Under the pieces are notes generated by a model. That model saw only the letters and a list, made by a program, of their open reading frames with translations, did not search any database and was not told the DNA's origin. This document shows positions 7,875 through 14,490 of a stretch of 18,873 nucleotides of DNA, piece after piece. Position numbers and translations under genes: made by a program. How positions within the stretch are numbered: position 1 is the stretch's first letter; every line of letters begins with the position of its first letter. This stretch comes from Terrimesophilobacter sp044508495 (GTDB lineage Bacteria > Actinomycetota > Actinomycetes > Actinomycetales > Microbacteriaceae), in NCBI GenBank assembly GCA_044508495.1, contig JBIQHP010000038.1, positions 1-18,873 of the forward strand, in the 5' to 3' direction.

Positions 7875-7899
7875 TGTGCTATGCCAACTAGCACAACTA
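7871..7899. promoter_or_regulatory. Operator-like inverted repeat across the ABC operon start codon
   Basis: The perfect 8-bp arms TTGTGCTA (7874-7881) and TAGCACAA (7889-7896) are separated by 7 bp. With one mismatch the arms extend to 11 bp (7871-7881 and 7889-7899). The A of the start ATG is the last base of the left arm, so a dimeric repressor bound here would cover both the predicted transcription start and the translation start. It does not match CIRCE (GCACTC core) or HAIR. GntR/YtrA- or MarR-type regulators commonly control such ABC operons, but none is encoded in this window. Confidence 0.6.
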
Positions 7900-8777
7900 T
7901 CGAGATCGCCGGCCTGGCGAAGTCCTTCGGGCCGGTTCGGGCCGTGGACGACCTGAGCTTCACGGTGGAACCCGGCCAGGTGACCGGGTTCCTCGGGCCG
8001 AACGGCGCCGGCAAGACCACGACGCTCCGGATGCTGCTCGGGCTCGTCCGGCCGACCGCGGGGGCAGCGACCTTCGGCGGCACCGCGTACCGCGACCTGC
8101 CGTATCCGCTCGAGACGGTCGGCACGGCCCTCGAGGCCTCGAGCTTCCACCCCGGGCGCTCCGCGAGGAACCACCTCCGGGTCTACGCCCTCGCCGCCGG
8201 CATCCGCCCCGGCCGCGTCGAGGAGGTCCTCACCCAGGTCGGCATCGCGGAGTTCGCGGACCGGCGCGTGGGCGGCTACTCGCTCGGGATGCGGCAGCGG
8301 CTCGGCCTCGCCTTCGCCCTTCTCGGCGATCCGGGGGTCCTCGTGCTCGACGAGCCGGTCAACGGCCTCGACCCCGAGGGGATCAAGTGGATCCGCTCCT
8401 TCCTGCGGCGGCTCGCCTCCGAGGGCCGGACCGTCCTGGTCTCCTCGCACCTGCTGAGCGAGGTGCAGCAGAGCGTCGACCGGGTCGTCATCATCTCGCA
8501 CGGCGCGCTCGTCTACGAGGGCGGGCTCGCCGGCCTCGAGAGCGGGCCGCGCGTCATCGTCGATGCGCCCGACCGGGCCGGGCTCGACTCGGCGCTGCGC
8601 TCCGCGGGCGCCGCGGTCGAGGCGACGCCCGCCGGGCTCGCCGTCACGGGCCTCGGCCCCGAGCGCGTCGGGGCGATCGCGAGCGGCGCGGGCATCGCCC
8701 TGAGCCTCCTGGCCCCCGAGCAGACCGGGATCGAGAAGGCCTTTCTCGAACTCGTCGGAGAGGGAGGTCAGCCGTGA
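7881..8777 (+). CDS. ABC transporter ATP-binding protein, BcrA-like
   Basis: The 298-residue nucleotide-binding subunit of an ABC-2 exporter. Walker A GPNGAGKTT is at 39-47, the signature appears as YSLGMRQR (about 133-140) instead of LSGGQ, Walker B VLVLDEP is at about 153-159, the D-loop GLDP at 162-165, and the switch His is at 190. The Q-loop area reads ALEASSFHPGRSARNHL with Glu in place of Gln. The signature and Q-loop form are both typical of the BcrA/lantibiotic self-protection branch. A C-terminal domain of about 80 residues follows. The ATG at 7881 was chosen because it lies 6 nt after a -10-like hexamer. The stop overlaps the permease start (GTGA), so the two are translationally coupled. 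Export of a peptide antibiotic or similar compound is inferred from the family only. Confidence 0.92.
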   Translation: MPTSTTIEIAGLAKSFGPVRAVDDLSFTVEPGQVTGFLGPNGAGKTTTLRMLLGLVRPTAGAATFGGTAYRDLPYPLETVGTALEASSFHPGRSARNHLRVYALAAGIRPGRVEEVLTQVGIAEFADRRVGGYSLGMRQRLGLAFALLGDPGVLVLDEPVNGLDPEGIKWIRSFLRRLASEGRTVLVSSHLLSEVQQSVDRVVIISHGALVYEGGLAGLESGPRVIVDAPDRAGLDSALRSAGAAVEATPAGLAVTGLGPERVGAIASGAGIALSLLAPEQTGIEKAFLELVGEGGQP

Positions 8778-9601
8778 ACGCCATCGCCGCTGTGCGCGCC
8801 GAGTTCGCCAAGGTCGTCACCGTGCGGCTCTGGTGGGTGCTGCTCCTCGTGCTCGCCGGGTACGTGGCCTTCACGGCCGGCCTCCTCGCCCTCGTCTTCG
8901 GGGGCTTCGGAGACGCGCTCGGCTCGGGAGGCGGCAACGTGCCGCAGCTCCCGGACGCCGTGCTCCCGCCCATCGTCTACAGCATCGCCTCGAGCATCGG
9001 CTACGTCTTCCCCGTGCTGTTCGGGACGCTCGCGACGACCGTCGAGTTCCGCCACCAGACCCTCACGCCGACTTTCCTCGCGACCCCGCGGCGCGGCGCG
9101 GTGCTCGGTGCGAAGTACCTCGTGCTCGCCGGGTTCGGGGCCGTCTACGGCCTCGCCGCCCTCCTGGCCTCGGTCGGCCTCGGCGCGCCGATCCTCGCGG
9201 CGACCGGCCACGACACCGGCCTCGGCGACTCCGACACCTGGCTGCTGCTCGGGCGCATCCTCATCGCGATGGCGATCTGGGCGATCATCGGCGTCGGCCT
9301 CGGCGCCCTCATCCCGAGCCAGGTCGCCGCGATCGTCATCGTGCTCGCCTTCACCCAGTTCGTCGAGCCGATCCTGCGCCTCGTCGCCTCGTTCGTGGAC
9401 TGGACGGCGGGCATCGCGCAGTTCCTTCCCGGTGCGGCGGGCGACGCCCTCGTCGGGTCGAGCATCTTCACGACTCTCGGCGGCATGAGCCCCGACGCCC
9501 AGACGCTCGACTGGTGGCAGGGCGGCCTCGTCCTCCTCGCCTACGCGCTCGTCGCGGGGGCGATCGGCTACGCCACGAGCTGGCGGCGGGACGTCACCTG
9601 A
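8774..9601 (+). CDS. ABC-2 type permease subunit
   Basis: A 275-residue membrane partner of the preceding ATPase. The GTG start at 8774 overlaps the ATPase stop by 4 nt, and GGGAGG lies upstream. About six hydrophobic helices are visible, near residues 19-44, 68-90, 111-136, 157-180, 183-205 and 249-268. After the second helix comes EFRHQTLTPTFLATPRR (about 91-107), the cytosolic EFR-type coupling motif typical of ABC-2 permeases of the BcrB kind. The large outer loop between helices 1 and 2 is Gly/Pro rich. Together with the ATPase it should form a homodimeric-pair exporter in the inner membrane. The acetyltransferase gene starts 22 bp downstream and may belong to the same operon. Confidence 0.88.
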   Translation: MNAIAAVRAEFAKVVTVRLWWVLLLVLAGYVAFTAGLLALVFGGFGDALGSGGGNVPQLPDAVLPPIVYSIASSIGYVFPVLFGTLATTVEFRHQTLTPTFLATPRRGAVLGAKYLVLAGFGAVYGLAALLASVGLGAPILAATGHDTGLGDSDTWLLLGRILIAMAIWAIIGVGLGALIPSQVAAIVIVLAFTQFVEPILRLVASFVDWTAGIAQFLPGAAGDALVGSSIFTTLGGMSPDAQTLDWWQGGLVLLAYALVAGAIGYATSWRRDVT

Positions 9602-9623
9602 CCGGGTGCCGGGAGGAAGGACC

Positions 9624-10183
9624 ATGCTCGAGGAGGAGTACGAGACGCCTCGCCGCCCGCCGCGCAGGCTGCGGAAGGCGGCCGACGCGGAGGCGTCCTT
9701 CTCCTACACCTTGCGCGAGGCGCGGATCGCCGACCTCCCGCACGTCCTCGCGATCTACAACCACTACGTCGCGAACTCCACGGTCACTTTCGACGAGCAG
9801 CCGCTGACCCTCCGCGACCTCCGCGCGAGATTCCAGCATCTCGCGAAGCTCGGGATGCCGTACCTCGTCGCCGAGAGCCCGGGCGGCGAGATCCTCGGCT
9901 ACGCCTCCGTCGCGCCGTGGAAGCAGAAGGCCGCCTACCGCTACACCGGGGAGAGCTCGATCTACCTCGGCCCCGCGGCGACCGGCAAGGGCCTCGGCCG
10001 CGCCCTGCTCGCCGAGCTCGTCGAGCGGTCGAAGGCCGCCGGCCTCCGCGAGCTCGTGGCGGTGATCGCCGACCAGGGGGCCGCGGCCTCGCTCGCCCTC
10101 CACGAGGCCCTCGGGTTCCGCGAGATCGGCCGGATGGGCCGCGTCGGCTACAAGTTCGAGCGCTGGCTCGGCACGATCCTCCT
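9624..10183 (+). CDS. GNAT acetyltransferase, phosphinothricin-acetyltransferase (PAT) family, C-terminus in gap
   Basis: A cytosolic acetyl-CoA-dependent N-acetyltransferase with 186 complete codons before the gap. IYNHYVANSTVTFDEQP (about 44-60) is the hallmark of the PAT/Bar branch. The acetyl-CoA loop is ATGKGLGRAL (about 119-128), followed by VAVIADQGAAASLALHEALGF and GYKFERWLGTILL, which correspond to the last conserved segments, so only a few residues should be missing. ATG 9624 is chosen over GTG 9606 because GGAGGAAGG ends 3-4 nt before it. An N-terminal tail of about 28 basic residues precedes the fold and is unusual for the family. The acceptor may be a methionine-sulfoximine-like compound or another amino acid; this is not decidable. 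Position behind an exporter pair suggests a possible detoxification role. Confidence 0.85.
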
Positions 10184-10283
10184 NNNNNNNNNNNNNNNNN
10201 NNNNNNNNNNNNNNNNNNNNNNNNNNNNNNNNNNNNNNNNNNNNNNNNNNNNNNNNNNNNNNNNNNNNNNNNNNNNNNNNNNN
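10184..10283. other. Assembly gap 2 (100 N)
   Basis: Exactly 100 N between the convergent acetyltransferase and glgX genes. The acetyltransferase C-terminus and stop, and any terminator between the two genes, are missing. glgX ends 11 bp to the right of the gap, so its stop is complete. Confidence 0.98.
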
Positions 10284-10294
10284 CGGGAGGGGGG

Positions 10295-12455
10295 TCAGTG
10301 CGCGCGGAAGAGCTTGGTCGAGGTGGGGGACATCGCGATCGTCGAGCCCGGCGCGTGGTCGCTCTGCTCGATCCAATCGAACGCGCTGTCGAAGAGGAGC
10401 GTGTAGGAGGTCACGCCGACGTGGGCGGGAAGCGCGACCGACTGCTCGGTCTCGAGTCCGTGGACGACGAGCAGGATGCGGCTGAACCCGTCGACCTCGT
10501 GCGTCGCGGCGGCGAGGTACTGCAGGGTGCGCTCGGCGGGGGAGTCCCAGTCCTCGACCGACATCGCGGCGCCGGATGCGTTGTACCAGTCCATCTGCGT
10601 CGCGGTGTCGAGGGTCTCGCCCCAGACGCCGAAGTCGCGGGGGCGGACGGCGGGGTTGTCGAGCCGGAAGCGGATGCCGGCCCGCGCGATCGCGTAGAGG
10701 TCCCGCTGCCAGTCCTCGAGCTCCCAGGGGATCCAGCTGAGCTCGTCGTCGTGGCAGTAGGCGTTGTTGTTGCCGCGCTGGCTGCGGCCGATCTCGTCGC
10801 CTGCCGTGAGCATGGGCGTCCCCGCCGAGAGCAGCAGGGTCGCGAGGAGGTTGCGCATCGCCTTGCGGCGCGCGGTCGCGACCCCGGCATCCTCGGTCCG
10901 GCCCTCGACGCCGTGGTTGAAGGAGTTGTTGTCGTCGGTTCCGTCCCGGTTGTCCTCGCCGTTGCCGAGGTTGTGCTTCTCGTCGTAGGAGACGAGGTCC
11001 CAGGCGGTGAAGCCGTCGTGGGCGGTCACGAAGTTGACCGAGGCGATCGGGCCGCGTTCGCGGGAGAACAGGTCGGAGGAGCCGGAGAGCCTCGACGCGA
11101 GCCTCCCGATGCCGATCGGGGCCGCGCCGGCAGACCGTGCCGCCGAGATGTCGCTCAGCCAGAATCGCCGCACGCGGTCGCGGTATCGGTCGTTCCATTC
11201 GAGCCAGCCGTCCGGGAACCGTCCGGTCTGCCACCCGTCCGGCCCCACGTCCCAGGGCTCGGCGATGAGCTTGGCGCCGGCGAGCGCCGGATCGTCCCGG
11301 ATGGCGGCCAGGAGCGGATGCTCCGGGTCGAAGCCGCCCCCGGCATCGCGGGCGAGCGTCACGGCGAGGTCGAAGCGGAAGCCGTCGATCCGCACCTCGT
11401 TCCTCCAGTACCGCAGGGAGTCGAGCACGAGCCGCCGCGCGGCGGGCTCGGAGGTGTCGAGCGAGTTGCCGCATCCGGTCGTGTCGACGTAGTCGCCGGC
11501 GGCGTCCTGGCGGTAGTAGGTCGCGTCGTCGAGACCGCGCAGGCTCGTCGTGGGACCGCCCGGCCCCTCCTCGGAGGTGTGGTTGTAGACGACGTCGAGG
11601 ATGACCTCGATGCCGGCCTCGTGGAGCAGCCGCACCATTCCCTTGAACTCGCGCAGGACGCCCGCAGGCCCCGCGCTCTGCGCTCCCGGCGACGCCCAGG
11701 CGGCGTGGGGCGCGAAGAAGGAGAGGGAGTTGTAGCCCCAGTAGTTGCTAAGGCCCATCGTCACGAGACGCTGCTCCGTCACGAACTGGTGGATAGGGAG
11801 CAGCTCGACGGCGGTCACCCCGAGATCCTTCAGGTAGGCGATCGTCGACTCGTGCGCGAGACCGGCGTAGCTGCCGCGGAGCTCCTCCGGCACCGCGGGG
11901 TTGAGCTTCGTCATGCCCTTCGCGTGGGCCTCGTAGACGATCGTGCGGTCGATCGGGGTCTCGGGCCGCCGGGTGCCGCCCCAGTCGAAGGCCTCGTCCA
12001 CGACGCTCGCCCGCCAGTCGCCCGCCGGGGTCCTCACGAGGCCGCGGGCGTAGGGGTCGAGGAGGTGCAGCGAGGGGTCGAAGCGGCTGCCGGCCGGCCC
12101 GCTCGCGCGCAGCGAGTACGTCGTCCCGGTCGTGAGCAGTTCGCTCGTCGCCGACCAGACGTCGTCGGAGTCCCTCGTGAGCGGAACGGTCGCGGCGACC
12201 CAGGCGGGGTCCCTGGGTGAGAACACGCACAGTTCGATCGCCGTCGCGCTCGCCGAGTAGACCCTGATCGTGCCGCCGTCCGGGGCGAGCCGGACGCCCA
12301 GGTCGTGCAGNNNNNNNNNNNNNNNNNNNNNNNNNNNNNNNNNNNNNNNNNNNNNNNNNNNNNNNNNNNNNNNNNNNNNNNNNNNNNNNNNNNNNNNNNN
12401 NNNNNNNNNNGTCGTGCAGCCCGTCGTGCAGGGGCTGGGGGTCGGCGCTCGGCAT
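10295..12455 (-). CDS. glgX: Glycogen debranching enzyme GlgX (GH13 isoamylase type), split by a gap near its N-terminus
   Basis: Hydrolyses alpha-1,6 branches of glycogen or limit dextrin. The 15 codons from ATG 12455 (MPSADPQPLHDGLHD) run into gap 3. Beyond it the same frame resumes with LHDLGVRL and reads through a CBM48-like N-domain into the GH13 barrel. Catalytic regions: DVVYNHTSEE (region I), DGFRFDLA with the nucleophile Asp (region II), AEPWD with acid/base Glu (region III), and TAHDGF (region IV); in the joined protein these fall near residues 251, 326, 363 and 444. Both gap edges carry CTGCACGAC, and merging them gives an uninterrupted 683-residue protein, the normal size. The start has no useful ribosome-binding sequence but a TACTCT -10 lies 6 nt upstream. 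It could also be TreX-like; the reaction would be the same. Confidence 0.93.
12311..12410. other. Assembly gap 3 (100 N), probably spurious
   Basis: Exactly 100 N inside the glgX N-terminus. The nine bases before the gap (GTCGTGCAG, 12302-12310) equal the nine after it (12411-12419), and a further GTCGTGCAG follows at 12423. The reading frame on both sides joins cleanly if the two nonamers are the same DNA, so the true gap length is probably zero with a short contig overlap. Confidence 0.9.
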
Positions 12456-12460
12456 CGTCC

Positions 12461-12467
12461 TAGAGTA
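12461..12467. promoter_or_regulatory. Overlapping divergent -10 elements (glgX / cysteine desulfurase)
   Basis: The seven bases TAGAGTA read as TAGAGT on the plus strand (12461-12466) and TACTCT on the minus strand (12467-12462), each a TANNNT -10 element. The minus element lies 6 nt before glgX ATG 12455 (leaderless). The plus element would start transcription near 12473, giving a 5' leader of about 50 nt for the desulfurase. This is the symmetric layout expected of a bidirectional promoter. No convincing -35 is visible on either strand. Confidence 0.55.
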
Positions 12468-12522
12468 ATTGAGTGCGGGAGGCGGCTTCCGCGGCGGTGG
12501 CGGTGCGGACGAGGGAGGCGGC

Positions 12523-13683
12523 ATGGCGGTCTACCTCGATCACGCGGCGACGACCCCCATGCTGCCGGCGGCGCGCGAGGCCTGGATCGAGGCTCTCGGG
12601 CTCGTCGGGAACCCCTCGTCCATCCACGGCGACGGCCAGAACGCGAGGCGGATGCTCGAGGAGTCGCGTGAGCTGGTCGCCGAGAGCCTCGGCTGCGATC
12701 CCGTCGAGGTCGTCCTCACCTCGGGAGGGACCGAGTCGGTCAACCTCGCGATCAAGGGCCTGTACTGGGCCGCGCGTGCGGCGGAGCCGGGGAGGCGGCG
12801 CATCCTCGTCCCCCGCGGGGAGCATCACGCGACGATCGACACGGTCGAGTGGCTCGAGCGCCAGGAGGGGGCGATCCTCGAGTGGCTTCCCGTCGACGAG
12901 GTCGGACGGATCTCGCTCGATGCCACCGCCTCGGCTCTCGAGGCCCACGACGACGTGGCGCTGCTCACGGTGCTCTGGGCGAACAACGAGGTCGGCACGA
13001 TCCAGCCGGTCGCCGAGCTCGCGGCGCTCGCCGCGCGGCACGGCGTTCCGGTGCACGCGGATGCCGTGGCCGCCTGGCGCCACGTTCCCGTCGACTTCGC
13101 CTCCTCCGGCCTCACCGCGCTCTCGGTCTCGGCGCACAAGATCGGGGGTCCGCTCGGCATGGGAGCGCTCGTGCTGTCGCGCACGGCGAGCGTCGTCCCG
13201 CTCATCCACGGCGGCGGGCAGCAGCGGCAGGTGCGCTCGGGCACGCAGGACGCGCCGGCGGCGCGCGCCTTCGCGGTCGCCGCGGGGCATCCGGTCGCCG
13301 ACCTCGCCGCGCTGCGGGATCGGCTCGTGGCGGGCGTGCGGGCCGCCGTCCCCTCGGCGGTGCTCCGGGGCGACCCGGTCGACCGCCTCGACAACAACGC
13401 GCACTTCACCTTCCCCGGCTGCGAGGGGGACTCGCTCCTCTACCTGCTCGACGAGGCCGGGATCTCGGTGAGCACGGGCTCGGCGTGCCAGGCCGGCATC
13501 CCGGAGGCGAGCCACGTGCTGCTCGGAATGGGCCTCGGCGAGGCGGAGGCGCGCGGCGCCCTGCGCTTCACGCTCGGCCACACCTCGACCGAGGCGGATG
13601 TCGACGCCCTTCTGGCGGCCCTCCCGTCCGCGCACGAGAGGGCGCTCAGGGCGGGCCTCTCCTCGCGCGAGATCGCACGGTGA
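12523..13683 (+). CDS. Cysteine desulfurase (NifS/IscS-like, class V aminotransferase fold)
   Basis: A PLP enzyme that takes sulfur from cysteine as an enzyme-bound persulfide and passes it on, here probably to MnmA. It has 386 residues. YLDHAATTP (4-12) opens the fold; TSGGTE (66-71), GEHHA (99-103) and NNEVGTIQPV follow. The PLP lysine is Lys206 in SAHKIGGPLG, and the persulfide Cys322 lies in STGSACQAG. Ala183 stands in HADAVAAW where IscS-type enzymes have a PLP-contacting Gln. ATG 12523 is preceded by GGGAGG; an in-frame TTG at 12469 lies upstream of the predicted transcription start and is unlikely. In many actinomycetes such a gene sits directly before mnmA; here a regulator/membrane-protein pair lies between. 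It could alternatively serve Fe-S assembly. Confidence 0.92.
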   Translation: MAVYLDHAATTPMLPAAREAWIEALGLVGNPSSIHGDGQNARRMLEESRELVAESLGCDPVEVVLTSGGTESVNLAIKGLYWAARAAEPGRRRILVPRGEHHATIDTVEWLERQEGAILEWLPVDEVGRISLDATASALEAHDDVALLTVLWANNEVGTIQPVAELAALAARHGVPVHADAVAAWRHVPVDFASSGLTALSVSAHKIGGPLGMGALVLSRTASVVPLIHGGGQQRQVRSGTQDAPAARAFAVAAGHPVADLAALRDRLVAGVRAAVPSAVLRGDPVDRLDNNAHFTFPGCEGDSLLYLLDEAGISVSTGSACQAGIPEASHVLLGMGLGEAEARGALRFTLGHTSTEADVDALLAALPSAHERALRAGLSSREIAR

Positions 13684-13712
13684 TTGACAAGATTCTCCAT
13701 CACCTGTAATGT
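13684..13712 (+). promoter_or_regulatory. Near-consensus sigma70-type promoter of the winged-helix regulator operon
   Basis: TTGACA (13684-13689) is a perfect -35. A 17-bp spacer and TAATGT (13707-13712) as -10 follow. The -35 begins on the base right after the desulfurase TGA. The predicted start is near 13718-13720, giving a short leader of about 20 nt that contains the AGGAGG ribosome-binding sequence (13729-13734). It is the best promoter match in the window. Confidence 0.75.
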
Positions 13713-13729
13713 TTCTCTAACAGGTGTTA
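13701..13729. promoter_or_regulatory. Palindromic operator candidate over -10 and start site of the regulator operon
   Basis: CACCTGT (13701-13707) and ACAGGTG (13720-13726) form a 7-bp inverted repeat spaced by 12 bp that brackets the -10 element. A second dyad, TAACA-GG-TGTTA (13718-13729), covers the predicted start site and touches the ribosome-binding sequence. Binding by the encoded winged-helix protein would block RNA polymerase, so autorepression is a reasonable inference. Confidence 0.55.
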
Positions 13730-13739
13730 GGAGGCGGTG

Positions 13740-14081
13740 ATGAGTGCGAAGGACGCGCGGCCTGCCGGCGAGGCGGTGGGTGCGGAGGACCTGAGCAGCC
13801 GGCTCGCCGCGATCGCCAGCCCCCAGCGCATGCGCATCATCGCGCAGCTCGCCGGGGAGTCGCTCCACGTGAGCGAGCTCGCCCGCCGGATGGAGATGTC
13901 AAGAGCACTCCTCTACATGCACCTGGCGAAGCTCGAGGATGCCGGTTTCGTGACCGGGCATCTCGAGCTGAGCGAGGACGGAAAGGCGCTCAAATTCTTC
14001 GAGGCCGTGCCGTTCGAGATCAGTGTCACCCCGGCCGTCATCGTGGCGGCGGTCGACGAACAGGAAGGCGCTACCGACTAA
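13740..14081 (+). CDS. Small winged helix-turn-helix regulator (ArsR-like)
   Basis: A 113-residue DNA-binding protein. After an acidic N-terminal tail of about 18 residues comes an ArsR/winged-helix core: RLAAIASPQRMRIIAQL (about 21-37) is the typical first helix, and LHVSELARRMEMSRALLYMHLAKLEDAGFV (about 42-71) spans the helix-turn-helix, with recognition helix around SRALLYMHLAKL. The wing lies near 72-88 (GHLELSEDGKALKFFE). No cysteine is present, so metal sensing by Cys thiolates is excluded. ATG 13740 is preferred over GTG 13737 because AGGAGG lies 5 nt upstream of it but only 2 nt from the GTG. The stop overlaps the next start in TAATG. The target and signal are unknown; the palindromes in its own promoter suggest autoregulation. 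Confidence 0.82.
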   Translation: MSAKDARPAGEAVGAEDLSSRLAAIASPQRMRIIAQLAGESLHVSELARRMEMSRALLYMHLAKLEDAGFVTGHLELSEDGKALKFFEAVPFEISVTPAVIVAAVDEQEGATD

Positions 14082-14332
14082 TGGAGATCTTCTACAGCCT
14101 GTGGTTCTGGATCGGCGGGGTCGCCGTGATCGGCATCATCGCCGGAGTCATCACGAACGCGGTCAACAAGTCCGCCGAGACCCGCAAGTACATCGCGGAT
14201 GCCGAGTCCGGCGGCAACTACAAGAAGGTCGCCGAGGACTCGGCCGCCGTCAGCGCCAAGGTCGTCTCGCGGCTCGACGCCATCGAGGCGCGGCTCGCGG
14301 CGATCGAGAAGACGCTCAACGAGATCCCCTGA
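14081..14332 (+). CDS. Small membrane-anchored coiled-coil protein of unknown function
   Basis: An 83-residue protein I do not recognise. Residues about 5-27 form one hydrophobic membrane helix, followed by a hydrophilic part. At the C-terminus Val61, Leu65, Ile68, Leu72, Ile75, Leu79 and Ile82 keep an exact 4-3-4-3 spacing, so a dimeric or oligomeric coiled coil is strongly suggested. The positively charged residues just after the helix (NKSAETRK) favour a cytosolic C-terminus. The start codon overlaps the regulator stop (TAATG), so the two are translated together. It may act as a membrane anchor or anti-regulator for the winged-helix protein, or be its regulated target; this is inference from gene pairing only. 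Confidence 0.78.
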   Translation: MEIFYSLWFWIGGVAVIGIIAGVITNAVNKSAETRKYIADAESGGNYKKVAEDSAAVSAKVVSRLDAIEARLAAIEKTLNEIP

Positions 14333-14457
14333 GGCCCGCCGCCGTGTTCCGGTTCACGAGCGTCTCCTACCTGGCCTCGGCTCCTCCCGTGCCGGCGGAG
14401 TCGGGGGGCCGGGAGCAGGCGGATGCGGCGCCGGGCGAGGCCGGCCGACCGCCTGCC

Positions 14458-14463
14458 TAGACT
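14458..14463 (+). promoter_or_regulatory. mnmA: Predicted -10 element TAGACT upstream of mnmA
   Basis: TAGACT lies exactly 6 nt before ATG 14470, which opens the six-codon mini-ORF preceding mnmA. It indicates that mnmA has its own promoter within the 154-bp space after the small membrane protein gene, rather than relying only on the upstream operon. No -35 is evident. The rest of the space, 14333-14457, shows nothing recognisable. Confidence 0.5.
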
Positions 14464-14469
14464 GGGATC

Positions 14470-14490
14470 ATGAAGGTGCTGGTGGCATGA
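14470..14490 (+). CDS. Six-codon mini-ORF (MKVLVA) overlapping the mnmA start
   Basis: ATG AAG GTG CTG GTG GCA TGA. Its TGA overlaps the mnmA ATG in ATGA, so ribosomes finishing it could restart on mnmA. The 17 bases 14470-14486 duplicate 14487-14503, the real mnmA start, with two mismatches. It has no Shine-Dalgarno sequence but sits at the leaderless distance from TAGACT. It may be a by-product of duplication rather than a selected leader peptide. Confidence 0.5.
   Translation: MKVLVA

Noticed and set aside
5745..7880. Open frame continuing upstream of the ABC ATPase for about 700 codons
   Set aside because: It is antisense to the MFS gene and out of frame with ung, with low-complexity Asp/Glu/Gly/Arg composition. 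The ATPase homology begins only after 7881.
7871..7899. CIRCE or HAIR heat-shock operator
   Set aside because: CIRCE has a GCACTC core with a 9-bp spacer and HAIR has CTTGAGT arms. The repeat here has TTGTGCTA arms and a 7-bp spacer.
9606..9623. Upstream GTG start for the acetyltransferase
   Set aside because: The GGAGGAAGG ribosome-binding sequence lies inside these codons and is placed for ATG 9624.
10178..10290. Terminator hairpin with arms on both sides of gap 2 (CCTCC / GGAGG)
   Set aside because: The match is only five bases, the left arm is still inside the acetyltransferase coding region, and the sequence between is unknown.
12302..12431. Repeats around gap 3 as a CRISPR or other array
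   Set aside because: Only three 9-bp copies occur, without spacers of constant length. They encode Leu-His-Asp in the GlgX N-terminus and reflect contig overlap.
12473..13471. GTG-initiated open frame overlapping the desulfurase at leaderless distance from TAGAGT
   Set aside because: The translation is Arg/Ser-rich with no domain and lies fully inside the desulfurase gene in another frame. The GTG spacing is noted as part of the bidirectional promoter only.
13737..13739. GTG start for the winged-helix gene directly before the ATG
   Set aside because: It would leave only 2 nt between AGGAGG and the start, while ATG 13740 has 5 nt.
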